Assembly: GCA_020638975.1 (NCBI GenBank)
Contig: JACKHN010000022.1
Coordinates: forward strand, 46,703-110,702
Reading direction: 5' to 3'
Length of the DNA: 64,000 nt
Source: Planctomycetaceae bacterium
Lineage (GTDB): Bacteria; Planctomycetota; Planctomycetia; Pirellulales; Pirellulaceae
In this document: positions 25,842-35,429 of the stretch, in pieces
Numbering within the stretch: the stretch's first letter is position 1
Layout: every line of letters starts with the position of its first letter
Translations under genes and position numbers: made by a program
The notes under the pieces: generated by a model
The model's database searches: none
Seen by the model: only the letters and a program-made list of their open reading frames with translations
Told to the model about the DNA's origin: nothing

Positions 25842-26756
25842 ATGACCGTCAAGATTACGCCCGGTGAGACAAAGATTGGTTGGATTGGCATTGGCGTGAT
25901 GGGGGCGAGCATGTGCGGGCACCTGATCGACAAGGGGTTTGCCGCAACGGTTTATACTCGGACCAAGAGCAAGGCGGATGAGCTGATCAAGAAAGGTGCC
26001 GCTTGGGCTACGACGCCGAAGGCCGTGGCCGAGCAGAGTGATGTAATCTTCTCCATCGTTGGTTTTCCGAGCGATGTTCGTGAGGTGATGCTTGGTGCGG
26101 AAGGCGCTCTCGCGGGAAGCAAGGCCGGCAACGTGCTCGTCGATATGACCACCAGCGAGCCGTCGCTGGCTATTGAGATCGCCACCGCTGCGAAGGCCAA
26201 AGGCGTTCACAGCGTCGATGCGCCTGTCTCGGGAGGAGACGTCGGTGCCAAAGAAGCTCGTCTGTCGATCATGATCGGCGGTGAGAAGGATGTGGTTAAT
26301 GCATTGCAACCGTGCTGGGAGGCGATGGGCAAGACGATCGTGTACCAGGGCGGTGCCGGTGCCGGGCAACATACCAAGATGGTGAATCAAACCTTGATCG
26401 CCACAAACATGATCGGCGTTTGTGAAGCGCTGCTGTATGCCTACAAGGCCGGCCTCGATTTGGAAACCGTCATGCAATCGGTTGCTTCAGGAGCTGCTGG
26501 CAGTTGGTCGCTGTCTAATCTTGGGCCGCGTATCATCAACAACAATTTCGATCCTGGCTTCTTTGTCGAGCACTTCATCAAAGATATGGGCATCGCGTTG
26601 GACGAAGCCAAGAAGATGAACTTATGCCTGCCGGGTCTCGCACTCTCGCATCAGCTCTATCTAGCACTCCAAGCACAAGGCCACGGTCGAGATGGTACCC
26701 ACGCGTTGGAACTCGCTTTGGCTTCGCTCGCGGGCGTCGATTGGCGCGATCGATAA
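25842..26756 (+). CDS. NAD(P)-dependent beta-hydroxyacid dehydrogenase (HIBADH family)
   Basis: This 304-residue protein has the Rossmann motif GWIGIGVMGASMCGHL (13-28), the substrate motif DAPVSGGDVGAKEARL (126-141) and catalytic K179 in GAGAGQHTKMVNQ. These mark the 3-hydroxyisobutyrate / tartronate-semialdehyde reductase family. It reduces a beta-keto or semialdehyde acid, or oxidises the beta-hydroxyacid; the exact substrate is not readable. It is cytosolic and full length. The 2-hydroxyacid dehydrogenase gene is convergent 3 bp away. Confidence 0.92.
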   Translation: MTVKITPGETKIGWIGIGVMGASMCGHLIDKGFAATVYTRTKSKADELIKKGAAWATTPKAVAEQSDVIFSIVGFPSDVREVMLGAEGALAGSKAGNVLVDMTTSEPSLAIEIATAAKAKGVHSVDAPVSGGDVGAKEARLSIMIGGEKDVVNALQPCWEAMGKTIVYQGGAGAGQHTKMVNQTLIATNMIGVCEALLYAYKAGLDLETVMQSVASGAAGSWSLSNLGPRIINNNFDPGFFVEHFIKDMGIALDEAKKMNLCLPGLALSHQLYLALQAQGHGRDGTHALELALASLAGVDWRDR

Positions 26757-26759
26757 CCG

Positions 26760-27767
26760 TTAGGCTTTCCGATCCCAGCGAAAGCTTTCCTTGAGCGTGG
26801 TGTTCACAACTGCGCCTTCCGGCCACACGCCGCGATAGAGCGATGCTATGCACTCTGCAGCTTCCACTCCCATCGCAACCAGCGACGTTTCGTCGGCTCC
26901 AGCAATGTGAGGGCTGACGACGATATTGTCGAGTTGGAAGAGCGGGTTGTCTGCGGAAGGCGGCTCTTGCTCGAAGACGTCCAAGCCGGCAGCGCGAAGA
27001 TGTCCCGATGCGAGAGCCTGATAGAGATCGGCTTCTACCATCAAACCGCCGCGAGCTGTGTTGAGGAAGATGCTTCCTGGTTTCATGCGGGCGAATGCCT
27101 TTGCGTTGAACAGTCCGCGTGTGTCGTCGGTCAGCGGCGCGTGCACGCTGACGATGTCGCTTTCGGCTAGCAGTTGGTCCAACTCGACCAGTTGAATCTT
27201 CTGCGAACGGACAAACTCCGCGTTCGGAAATTTTTCTGTGGCGAGGACTCGCATTCCTAATCCCGCTGCGCGAAACGCCATCGTGCTGCCTATTCGACCA
27301 AGACCAAAGATACCGATCGTTTTGCCGCGACTAGCCATCGGCAATCGACGTGGCCATTTGCCCGCGCGAACTTGCTTGTCATTCGACACGATCATGCGAC
27401 TTGCAGCGAACATCAACGCCAAAGTCATCTCGGCGACCGCTTCGTGATTTGCCGTGGGAGTAATAGTGACCGGGATACTATGGTCGGTCGCGGCAGGCAC
27501 GTTCACGCCGTCATATCCCACACCGGCTCGGGCAATCACGCGAAGCGACGGCACGGCTGCGAGAACCCTCGGCGTATAACCCTCCGAGCCTGCGATGGTG
27601 GCATCAACGCCTTGTAGTTCCGCGATCAACTCCGACTCGCCACCACGATTCCTCGCGAGTTCGGGGTTCTTCGGATAAACAATGTCAAAGCCGGCTTCGC
27701 GCAGCACATCGACATATCGCTCAGGAACGTCTCGCATCGCCTCGGGGACGATCAGGCAGGTGGGCAT
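26760..27767 (-). CDS. D-isomer-specific 2-hydroxyacid dehydrogenase (SerA-like)
   Basis: This 335-residue protein has the Rossmann motif GIFGLGRIGSTMAFRAAGLG and the catalytic trio of the family: Arg in NTARGGLM, Glu in DVFEQEPP and His in SPHIAGADETS. It lacks the ACT/ASB regulatory domains of long PGDH. It could act on 3-phosphoglycerate or another 2-keto acid. It is convergent with the HIBADH gene, only 3 bp apart, so the pair may serve a shared hydroxyacid route. The start is the ATG at 27767. Confidence 0.9.
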   Translation of the reverse strand: MPTCLIVPEAMRDVPERYVDVLREAGFDIVYPKNPELARNRGGESELIAELQGVDATIAGSEGYTPRVLAAVPSLRVIARAGVGYDGVNVPAATDHSIPVTITPTANHEAVAEMTLALMFAASRMIVSNDKQVRAGKWPRRLPMASRGKTIGIFGLGRIGSTMAFRAAGLGMRVLATEKFPNAEFVRSQKIQLVELDQLLAESDIVSVHAPLTDDTRGLFNAKAFARMKPGSIFLNTARGGLMVEADLYQALASGHLRAAGLDVFEQEPPSADNPLFQLDNIVVSPHIAGADETSLVAMGVEAAECIASLYRGVWPEGAVVNTTLKESFRWDRKA

Positions 27768-27840
27768 GTTATTTCCAGTCGTTTTACTTGGGAGGTATTG
27801 GGCGAGAGCCGCGCATCAGGGAAAGGGCATCGGACAAGGG

Positions 27841-27995
27841 CTAGTGCTGCGTTACCGCTAAGGATTTGGGTGAATGAAGTGAGCCGCTGGCCGTAAGGCC
27901 CCGGGGGCGTTCTGCATATCTCGCCGCCCGACCGCTTACGCGTCACGGCTCACGAAACGGGCACACCCTAAAATCAAGGTGAAACGCAGCACTAG
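27841..27995. mobile_element. MITE-like 155-bp element with terminal inverted repeats
   Basis: Both ends are CTAGTGCTGCGTT (13 bp, perfect, inverted), and the similarity continues imperfectly to GGGTG at position 28-32 from each end. The palindromic CTAG at each end could equally be a 4-bp target duplication. The interior holds further inverted blocks (GTGAGCCG near 27879, CGGCTCAC near 27945), so the whole element can fold into one long hairpin. It has no coding capacity and lies between convergent and divergent genes. Confidence 0.65.
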
Positions 27996-28040
27996 TCGAA
28001 TCGAAGCGCAGTAATATATCTGAATTCTGGCAGGCATGCA

Positions 28041-28105
28041 GACCTAGTTCACTTGTTCAGCATTGCAGGGGCTGAAGCCGCTCGTGGCAATACTCCAACT
28101 AGGTC
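28041..28105. repeat. 65-bp imperfect palindrome
   Basis: GACCTAGTT (28041-28049) and AACTAGGTC (28097-28105) are perfect inverted arms. A second pair, ATTGC and GCAAT, lies inside. This sits 45 bp beyond the MITE-like element and may be a second, smaller element or part of the same insertion history. Confidence 0.5.
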
Positions 28106-28223
28106 AGCGAACATGTCTTTGTTAGACTCGGGTACGTCGTTCCCCCACCTGTGGCTTGGCCAGTATTTTCAGATTGGCTCCGGCAACGTTCGTACGCCCG
28201 TCGCTCCCTTAGAGTAAGTAGGT

Positions 28224-28949
28224 ATGGTTTCACGACGCGGGCTCCTGGCCGAACGCTTTCCGCAACTTGGCTGCCTAATCGCGGCGGTCGTCGCGGTCAC
28301 GATGTGCATCTGGCCCTTCGTGCTGGTTAATGCCATGCAGATGGCCTTGACGAAGCTGCACTTGCATTCGATTGTCGGCTTCGGTGTGATGATCGGAATC
28401 GTCGCGGGCAGTTTCGTCAACTTTCCTCTGCATCGACTGGAACGTGAGGTCGAACAAGTCGAAGCACCTGGCCGATGGCATCGATGGCTTGGACGCGTCC
28501 CGCTCGTGCGTCGGACGAAAACGGAGACGATCATTGCTGTAAACCTGGGCGGCTGTCTCATTCCAGTGGCACTGGCTTGCTTCGAATTGCTCATTGTTGC
28601 GATCAACGCTCCTCGAGCAATGTGGGCCATCGTCGTCGCATCCGTGGCGAATATTATCGTCTGTTATCGAGTTGCACGGCCCATCCAGGGGCTTGGGATC
28701 GCCATGCCGGCTCTGTTGCCGCCCGCTGTGTCGGTGGGTGTAACGTGGCTGTTGCTGATGAGTTCCGACTATGATCCCGTTCGAGCCCCCGTCGCCTTTA
28801 TCGCGGGAATTGCAGGTCCGCTGATCGGTGCGGACTTGCTGCATCTTCGTGATATCAGCCGGATCTCCGTCGGGGTGCTGTCGATCGGAGGGGCTGGTAC
28901 ATTCGATGGCATCGTCCTGTCGGGGCTCCTGGCAGCGTTGGTGGCGTGA
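28224..28949 (+). CDS. DUF1614 membrane protein
   Basis: This 241-residue integral membrane protein has about six or seven helices (for example LGCLIAAVVAVTMCIWPFVL, VVASVANIIVCYRVARPIQG and FIAGIAGPLIGADLLHL). The C-terminal GVLSIGGAGTFDGIVLSGLL is, from memory, the signature of DUF1614. A cytoplasmic loop with a basic cluster (GRVPLVRRTKTET) lies in the middle. Function is unknown; it may be a transporter. The ATG at 28224 follows GTAGGT. Confidence 0.8.
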   Translation: MVSRRGLLAERFPQLGCLIAAVVAVTMCIWPFVLVNAMQMALTKLHLHSIVGFGVMIGIVAGSFVNFPLHRLEREVEQVEAPGRWHRWLGRVPLVRRTKTETIIAVNLGGCLIPVALACFELLIVAINAPRAMWAIVVASVANIIVCYRVARPIQGLGIAMPALLPPAVSVGVTWLLLMSSDYDPVRAPVAFIAGIAGPLIGADLLHLRDISRISVGVLSIGGAGTFDGIVLSGLLAALVA

Positions 28950-28992
28950 TCGAACGGGCTTGCTCGGATCTCACGACGAGATTGCCGAGTTC

Positions 28993-29024
28993 TTGACGCA
29001 TTGCCGATTCGTGCGTGCTATAAT
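28993..29024 (+). promoter_or_regulatory. Candidate extended -10 promoter of the WD40 gene
   Basis: TGCTATAAT (29016-29024) is a perfect -10 with a TGN extension. TTGACG lies upstream at 28993-28998, but the 20-bp spacer is longer than ideal. It is 68 bp before the WD40 gene start at 29092. Confidence 0.5.
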
Positions 29025-29091
29025 CGCTACGACCACTTTCAGGTATCCACTAAATCAGAATCAACTGAAGATACGTTAGAGGGAGAGTTTG

Positions 29092-30591
29092 ATGAGTCGC
29101 TCCGCACCTATGTTCGTCGCGATCCTGTTTGTTTCCGCGTTGACACGAGTCGCTGTCGCAGCGGATGAAGCGAAGACCATCGCCACTCACGACCGTTGGG
29201 TAACGTCGGTTGCTCATTCGTCCGATGGCGCGATCATCGCAACGGCAGGTGGACAGAGCCTGCAGTATCGCCCCGGCGACGTCCTGTTGTGGGATGCGAA
29301 GAGCGGCAACTTGATCGCGGCGTTGGAAGGTCACACGAGCAACGTGTGGTCCGTGGCATTCTCGCCCGATGGCCAGACACTGGTGTCCAGCGGCTACGAC
29401 GGAAAAGTAATCGTCTGGAGCGTCGCCGAGAAGAAATCGACAGCGACTCTAGAGAAGCACAAAGGCTGGTGTCGTAGCGTTGCCTTTCATCCAGGGGGAA
29501 AGCAGTTCGCCACCGCCGGTGAAGATGGAACTGCCGTCATCTGGGATCTCGAAGGTCCGAAGGAAGCGAAGGAACTGAAAGCTCACGAAGCTGCGATCTA
29601 TCAAGTCGCCTTCTCTGCCGACGGCAACACGTTGGCAACGGCCAGCACCGACAAGACGGTAAAACTTTGGGATTGGCAAAGTGGCAAGGAGAACGCGAAG
29701 CTCGAAGGAAACGAAGATGCAGTCTGGTGCGTCGCCTTCGGTGGGAACCTGATCGCGACCGGTGGTGCAGATCGCAAGCTTCGTCTGTTCGAGCCGAACG
29801 GCAAGCTGCTCGCCACATTGCCCGGCCACACCGATTGGATCAGTGGCGTGACGTTTTCGCCGGATGCCAAGACGATTGCCACCAGCAGCCTTGACCGATC
29901 CATACGAACGTGGAACGTCGAGCAAGCGATTGCCGCAGCTCCTGCGGTTCAACAAGCCGCCGCGAAGGTGAAGGAGAGCAAGGATCAACTCCAACAAGCA
30001 GAAGACACGATCGCCGATAGCGAACCAAAGATCGAACCTGCGAAACAGAAGGCGGACATTCTCGCCGCCGTTGTCCAATCGCGAGTGGCTGCCGAGGTGT
30101 TGGCACAGTCACAGGAAGTCGCCGAAAAGTACAAAGGCAACGGCTTTGTCAAAGTCGATGTCGAAGGAGCCAAGAAGGCTGCGGATGAAGCGGCTGCAGC
30201 GTCCGCCGAGAAGGCCAAAGCTCTGGAAGCCGACAAGGAGTTCACCGAGTTGGTAAAGAAGCTGAACGGTGGCTCGTCGGCTGATGCGACGAAAGAGAAA
30301 GATGCAGCTGTTAAGGCAGCCGCTGATCTTGAGGCTGGATTAAGCAAAGCACAACAAACGAAAGATTCAGCGACGAAGGCGTTGGCCGATTCAAGCGCCG
30401 CGCTGAAGGATCTCTCCAGCAAGCAATCGACACCGCTAGACGGCTTTAAAAGTACGGTGTGGACTGTGTCGTTCTCGCCCGATGGAAAGCGACTCGCCGC
30501 GGGCAGCCATAAGGCGCTGCGAGTGTGGGACCTGTCAACACCGCAAGAGCTTTTCCCACACGTCGAGAAAGCGGAAGCGACCGGCGAGTAG
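29092..30591 (+). CDS. Secreted WD40 beta-propeller with a coiled-coil insert
   Basis: This 499-residue protein has a signal peptide (MSRSAPMFVAILFVSALTRV, cleavage after VAA) and then six WD40 repeats (about 30-285), for example LEGHTSNVWSVAFSPDGQTL and HTDWISGVTFSPDAKTIA. An Ala/Lys/Glu-rich coiled coil follows (about 290-450; AAKVKESKDQLQQAEDTIAD and DAAVKAAADLEAGLSKAQQT). A seventh repeat ends it (STVWTVSFSPDGKRLAAGSH). The helical arm thus divides the propeller between blades 6 and 7. It probably acts as an extracytoplasmic scaffold. AGAGGGAGAG precedes the ATG. Confidence 0.85.
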   Translation: MSRSAPMFVAILFVSALTRVAVAADEAKTIATHDRWVTSVAHSSDGAIIATAGGQSLQYRPGDVLLWDAKSGNLIAALEGHTSNVWSVAFSPDGQTLVSSGYDGKVIVWSVAEKKSTATLEKHKGWCRSVAFHPGGKQFATAGEDGTAVIWDLEGPKEAKELKAHEAAIYQVAFSADGNTLATASTDKTVKLWDWQSGKENAKLEGNEDAVWCVAFGGNLIATGGADRKLRLFEPNGKLLATLPGHTDWISGVTFSPDAKTIATSSLDRSIRTWNVEQAIAAAPAVQQAAAKVKESKDQLQQAEDTIADSEPKIEPAKQKADILAAVVQSRVAAEVLAQSQEVAEKYKGNGFVKVDVEGAKKAADEAAAASAEKAKALEADKEFTELVKKLNGGSSADATKEKDAAVKAAADLEAGLSKAQQTKDSATKALADSSAALKDLSSKQSTPLDGFKSTVWTVSFSPDGKRLAAGSHKALRVWDLSTPQELFPHVEKAEATGE

Positions 30592-30604
30592 CTCCGCTGG
30601 TTGC

Positions 30605-32677
30605 TTATTCGGTGGGGACGATTTGCACGGCGTCGGCGATTACGTATCCGTTTGCTCTGGCGTTGGAGATCGTAATCGTCACGGCTTGGCCGTCCTCGAA
30701 CTCAAACGTACCGAGCGAAATGAACGCTCCGTCAATCGGTGGCGTTACTCTTTGGTTCACGACGACCTTCGTCGCCGTCCCCGCCTGCTCGATCGTGATC
30801 GGAACATTGGTCGCACGGTTGGAATGTGGAGTGTAAGCAAGTCGGATTTCGAAACGCCCGTTTTTCGACGGTGTGTGACGAAAGCAGACGGACTTCAAGC
30901 CTTGGCCTGAATTGCCGTCATGCCAGTACTTGGCCCCCACAAAGTGATCGTTCGATGTACTGGGTCGCCAAATCCCCGTTTGTTCCATCGCTTCGTCGTC
31001 CAGGACAGTCCCCTTCAAGCTTTTCGGGGCGATGCTGATCACTTCTCGTGGCGGCGACTGCGTCCAGGCAAGGACTTGTTCGTCTGCTAACAGCCGCGAG
31101 GAGAGGCTTGCATAGCTGAGATGCTGGACGGCAATTGATTGGTCTAAACACAACACAGCGGCAGTCGCGGCAGACTGGCCCAGGACCATGAACACAGGTT
31201 CCATGCGAATCGAACCATACGCGATGTGAGAGGACGATAAACAGACTGGCACGAGCAAGTTCTCGCATTCCCCGGCCTTGGGTACTAGCGAGCGATAGCT
31301 GATCGAATACGCGCCACCGGGCGAAACCTGCACGTCACCTTCATTCTTCGCGAATCCTTCGGACGAGACGTAGCGCTGGACATTGTGCGAATCCATGTTG
31401 TACGATCCCATGCCGACCGAGTCTTCGGCGATTCGCGTTCGCCGACAATCTAACTCGGTTATCACATAATCGCCGACCATCCGGCGGGCTTCGCGAATGT
31501 ACAGTTGGTGAGGCCAGTTGTCCGTTTCAGGGAACTCATCGGCGGCCAATCCCCACGTTGCCATTTCGTCGCGAATCGTTTGTGGCACCCGCGGATGATT
31601 TGCCAGCGTCCACATGAATCCTTTCTGGTAGGTTTCGTGTTCGGCAATGATCGCTTCGCGCCGCTCGTAGCTCGCGTCGGGATAGTCGTAGTTCATCCCG
31701 ATGTTGTCGGTCGAGAACGCACCGCTGTTGTTCGTATCCGTCTTGCCGTTCGGCATCATGGCCGGATGCATCGGGAACCGCAGATCGCCTGCTTCAAAGT
31801 TCCTTAGCAGCAACTCGAATCGTTTCTCTTCGTACCCTGCGGGCTTTGGAAATGGCACTCGATTCGAAGCAACATTCGACATACACATCCGAAAACAATA
31901 CGCCTGCACGCGATCGTCGCCAGCCCCTTCTTCGCCCGGCGGGTCGCGGTGAATGCCCGGTAGCAAACCGCTCCGTGAATCGCCCGGCACTACGTACGGA
32001 TCGACCTTCACCGTAAACCGATGATTGTGCGTGTTCTCGTGTTTCTGGACGCCGTTTAGTGTCTCGCCGTAAGACGCGTTGTTTTCTCGCCCCACGGCGT
32101 AAGTAACTCCGGCGGCTGCCATCAAGTCACCTTCATACGTGGCATCGATGAACATGCGACCTCGGTAGACCTCACCGGACTCCATCGTGATCGAGATGAT
32201 TCGTTGGCCGTTCTTGTGAACTCCGGTCTCTCGATTCAATCGTTGTTGGCGGACGATCGGAATATCGTGCTCAATCACAAGTTGCTCGAAGATCATCTCC
32301 GCAACATGCGGCTCGAAGGTCCACATCGCATCGTCTGCCGCACGATACAGAGGATAGTCATTGCTTCGTTCGTACTTCCACGCGGATGGTTGGTCGTAGT
32401 GCTTCTTGACTCGTTGATAGAACTCGCGTGAGATACCGCCGATCACTGCCTTGTTGCCGCTGTCGGTCATGCCGAGCCCGCCGCTCGTAAGGCCGCCAAG
32501 GTGATGACCGGGCTCGATGATGACGGTCGACTTACCCATTCGCTTCACCTGCACGGCAGCCGCTACGCCGGACGAGGTGCCACCATAGACGACGACGTCA
32601 TAAGTCGGCTCGTCAGCTTGGAGCAAATCACAGGTGAGTAGAAACAGAGCGATCGAAGCGATGAATGTGCGCAGCAT
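30605..32677 (-). CDS. Secreted FAD-dependent oxidoreductase with C-terminal golvesin-like domain
   Basis: This 690-residue protein has a signal peptide at its start (MLRTFIASIALFLLTCDLLQ) and then the FAD motif YDVVVYGGTSSGVAAAVQ with VIIEPGHHLGGLTSGGLG. FAD-domain blocks continue to VPVCLSSSHIAYGSIRMEPV. The last 150 residues (WRPSTSNDHFVGAKYWHDGN onward, with GFEI-like beta strands) match golvesin/Xly-type carbohydrate-binding folds. It probably oxidises or reduces a sugar-linked substrate outside the cytosol. A longer upstream reading exists, but the signal peptide begins at the ATG at 32677. It is convergent with the WD40 gene, 13 bp apart. Confidence 0.82.
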   Translation of the reverse strand: MLRTFIASIALFLLTCDLLQADEPTYDVVVYGGTSSGVAAAVQVKRMGKSTVIIEPGHHLGGLTSGGLGMTDSGNKAVIGGISREFYQRVKKHYDQPSAWKYERSNDYPLYRAADDAMWTFEPHVAEMIFEQLVIEHDIPIVRQQRLNRETGVHKNGQRIISITMESGEVYRGRMFIDATYEGDLMAAAGVTYAVGRENNASYGETLNGVQKHENTHNHRFTVKVDPYVVPGDSRSGLLPGIHRDPPGEEGAGDDRVQAYCFRMCMSNVASNRVPFPKPAGYEEKRFELLLRNFEAGDLRFPMHPAMMPNGKTDTNNSGAFSTDNIGMNYDYPDASYERREAIIAEHETYQKGFMWTLANHPRVPQTIRDEMATWGLAADEFPETDNWPHQLYIREARRMVGDYVITELDCRRTRIAEDSVGMGSYNMDSHNVQRYVSSEGFAKNEGDVQVSPGGAYSISYRSLVPKAGECENLLVPVCLSSSHIAYGSIRMEPVFMVLGQSAATAAVLCLDQSIAVQHLSYASLSSRLLADEQVLAWTQSPPREVISIAPKSLKGTVLDDEAMEQTGIWRPSTSNDHFVGAKYWHDGNSGQGLKSVCFRHTPSKNGRFEIRLAYTPHSNRATNVPITIEQAGTATKVVVNQRVTPPIDGAFISLGTFEFEDGQAVTITISNARANGYVIADAVQIVPTE

Positions 32678-32795
32678 AGGGAACTTTCGCCAAAGAGAGC
32701 TAACGGGCGGCAATCGACGACATTCTATATCCAAATCCCAGCATCAACTTTGTCAACGAAGAATTCGAGTGTAGTAGTTGTCGTTGTGAGTCGGT

Positions 32796-32801
32796 TATAA
32801 T
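32796..32801 (+). promoter_or_regulatory. Perfect -10 hexamer upstream of the DUF1549 gene
   Basis: TATAAT stands 38 bp before the GTG start at 32840. No credible -35 is seen at 15-18 bp, so a weak or activator-dependent promoter is inferred. Confidence 0.35.
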
Positions 32802-32839
32802 CGAAACCCCACCACGATATCTCCCGAACATAGCTCGCC

Positions 32840-35368
32840 GTGAACAGATTCTCTCCCGTCATCGTCGTTTTGTTCGTCGCCATCGCGAACTTTAGTCCAG
32901 TTGCAGCGGCGAGTGGCGAAGCATTAGCAGAAGACGAACTTAAGTTCTTTGAAACTAAGATCCGTCCGGTCTTGGTCAAGCATTGCTACGCTTGCCACTC
33001 GGCAGAGGCCGCGAAGACGCGAGAACTTGGTGGAGGATTACAGCTCGATACACGAATGGGCACTCATCAGGGCGGGGACACGGGACCGGCGGTCGTGCCT
33101 GGAAAACCGACGGAGAGTCTGTTATTGGCCGCAATCAAACATGAGCGAAGTCTCGAAATGCCGCCCGAGGGAGGGCCGCTTCCGCCGTCGGTCGTGGACG
33201 ATTTCGCTAAGTGGATTGCGATGGGAGCGCCCGATCCACGCGATGGCAAGCCGGTCACGGTTGGAGTCGATTTTGCGAAAGCTCGCGACTTCTGGTCGTT
33301 GCAGCCCGTGCGAAAACCCGCGACACCGCAGACCGGCGACGACACATGGCCGCGAGGCGACTTGGATCGCTTTGTGCTCGCACGCCGCGCGACGATGGAC
33401 CTTCAGCCGACAGCAGACGCTCCTCGACGAGTCCTCTTGCGGCGTTTGTTCTTCGACCTCATCGGGCTGCCGCCTACGCCAAAGGATCTGCAGAAGTTTC
33501 AAGCGGCTCCGATCGAAGAAGCGGTCGATCATCTCTTGGCTTCGCCCCACTTCGGCGAACGTTGGGGACGACACTGGTTGGACGTCGCACGATTCGCGGA
33601 GAGCAACGGTCGTGCTCGCAACATGGCTTGGCATCATGCATGGCGTTATCGCGACTGGGTCATCGACGCGTTGAATAACGACCTGCCGTTCGATCAGTTC
33701 ATTGCACAGCAGATCGCCGGAGACCTCTTGCCAGCAGCCGACGGCGACCAGCGAGATCGCCAAGTCATCGCCACGGGCTTCCTGGCGTTGGGGCCGAAGA
33801 GTTTGGAGGAGCTTAACCGCGAACTGTTTCTGATGGATACGATCGACGAACAGATCGACGTCATCAGTCGCGGTATCTTGGGCTTGTCGGTAAGCTGCGC
33901 CCGCTGTCACGATCATAAGTTCGATCCCGTGCCGACTGCGGACTACTACTCGCTTGCGGGCATCCTGCGAAGCACCGACACGCTGTACGGCATCGGCCCG
34001 ATGGGCATCAAGGGGGTGAACGACTCGCATTTGGCCGCGATTGGATCGAACGCCGACGAACTAGCTGGTCCCGCCGCCGAGCACCTTGAGTCCGTGAAGG
34101 TACAGACGCAGAAACGGAATACAGCCAGATCGGATCGCTATCGAGTGGTGCGACGACTCGCCGATACGAAACGGCAACTCGATAAGGCGACCGCCGACAA
34201 GCAATCGCTTGAAATTGCAATCACACAGATGGACGCCGAGATCAAGGATTGGGATGACCGCATCAAGAGCATGGACGCCGAGTTGGCAGCGCTGGTGGCC
34301 AGCCCGCCTGCGCAGCCGCAATTCGCCATGGCCGCTCAAGATCACGCGAAACCGAGCGATACCCAGATCCGAGTGCGGGGCGAACCCTCGAATCTAGGTA
34401 GTCATGTCCCACGCGGCGTGCTGCGAGCCATCGAAGTGGCTGGTCTGTCCGAGATTGGCGAAGCAGAAAGTGGACGACTGCAACTGGCGATGTGGCTGAC
34501 CAGCCGCAACAATCCACTCACTTCACGCGTGATGGTAAACCGCATCTGGCAACACCTGTTCGGACGTGGGCTCGTCGATACGCCGGACGATTTTGGCTTT
34601 ACCGGCTCGCCACCGTCGCATCCGCTGCTGCTGGACTATTTGGCGGCGAGGTTCATGGAACAAGGATGGTCGGTCAAGAATATCATTCGCGAAATCGTTC
34701 TCAGCCGCACGTATCAGTTATCGAGCGATGTGGCAGTCAACGGTTCGGAGTTAGATCCGGACAATGTTCTTCTATGGCGCATGCCGGTACGCCGACTGGA
34801 AGTGGAGCCGTTGCGTGATGCGTTGCTGGCGGTGAGCGGGCAGTTGAATCGCGCACGACCAGCCGGTTCGACGATCCAGAAGATTGGCGTGTTCAGTGAC
34901 TACGAATTCAATTTTCAAGTGAAGTTGACACCCGAGATGGTCCGCAGTGACCATCGCACGATCTACTTGCCAGTGGTGCGAGGCTCACTGCCCGAGATGT
35001 TGACACTGTTCGACTTTGCCGATCCCAACGCGTTGGTCGGAAAACGCGACGAGACGACCGTACCTTCGCAGGCATTGTTTCTGATGAACAGCCCAACGAT
35101 GATCGAGTTCGCATCGCACACTGCCGATCGGCTGCTAAGAGACGCGACGATAGGTGACGCCCAACGATTACAAATGCTGTATGAGCTGACTCTAGCTCGT
35201 AAGCCTACCGAAGTGGAGCGGCAAACGGCTCTGAGCTTTCTGGCCAGCGAGCAAGGGGCGACTAATAGCCCCAGCGACCCGCAGTCGAATGCCGAGATCA
35301 GTCGTCAGGCGTGGCTCGGCGTGTGTCATGCGGTGTTAGCCAGCAACGAGTTTCGACATTTGAAGTGA
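32840..35368 (+). CDS. PSCyt1/DUF1549/DUF1553 planctomycete cytochrome-like protein
   Basis: This 842-residue secreted protein starts at GTG 32840 (MNRFSPVIVVLFVAIANFSP). A c-type-heme-like motif C49-x2-C52-H53 (HCYACHS) is in the N-terminal PSCyt1 domain. DUF1549 follows (RWGRHWLDVARFAESNGRAR and a second CARCH motif in SVSCARCHDHKFDPVP), then a coiled-coil insert (about 410-480). DUF1553 comes last (GRLQLAMWLTSRNNPLTSRV, VMVNRIWQHLFGRGLVDTPD). Function is not established; a redox role outside the cytosol is widely assumed. The DUF1501 partner starts 61 bp downstream, a pairing found across planctomycetes. Confidence 0.95.
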   Translation: MNRFSPVIVVLFVAIANFSPVAAASGEALAEDELKFFETKIRPVLVKHCYACHSAEAAKTRELGGGLQLDTRMGTHQGGDTGPAVVPGKPTESLLLAAIKHERSLEMPPEGGPLPPSVVDDFAKWIAMGAPDPRDGKPVTVGVDFAKARDFWSLQPVRKPATPQTGDDTWPRGDLDRFVLARRATMDLQPTADAPRRVLLRRLFFDLIGLPPTPKDLQKFQAAPIEEAVDHLLASPHFGERWGRHWLDVARFAESNGRARNMAWHHAWRYRDWVIDALNNDLPFDQFIAQQIAGDLLPAADGDQRDRQVIATGFLALGPKSLEELNRELFLMDTIDEQIDVISRGILGLSVSCARCHDHKFDPVPTADYYSLAGILRSTDTLYGIGPMGIKGVNDSHLAAIGSNADELAGPAAEHLESVKVQTQKRNTARSDRYRVVRRLADTKRQLDKATADKQSLEIAITQMDAEIKDWDDRIKSMDAELAALVASPPAQPQFAMAAQDHAKPSDTQIRVRGEPSNLGSHVPRGVLRAIEVAGLSEIGEAESGRLQLAMWLTSRNNPLTSRVMVNRIWQHLFGRGLVDTPDDFGFTGSPPSHPLLLDYLAARFMEQGWSVKNIIREIVLSRTYQLSSDVAVNGSELDPDNVLLWRMPVRRLEVEPLRDALLAVSGQLNRARPAGSTIQKIGVFSDYEFNFQVKLTPEMVRSDHRTIYLPVVRGSLPEMLTLFDFADPNALVGKRDETTVPSQALFLMNSPTMIEFASHTADRLLRDATIGDAQRLQMLYELTLARKPTEVERQTALSFLASEQGATNSPSDPQSNAEISRQAWLGVCHAVLASNEFRHLK

Positions 35369-35429
35369 CTTTCGGCGATCTGCGCTCGGATGCTCGAATC
35401 GCCGGCATTAAGTCGAGGACAAACACGAC

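Noticed and set aside
32750..32755. TTGTCA as a -35 for the DUF1549 gene
   Set aside because: It lies about 40 bp from the TATAAT, too far for a sigma-70 promoter.
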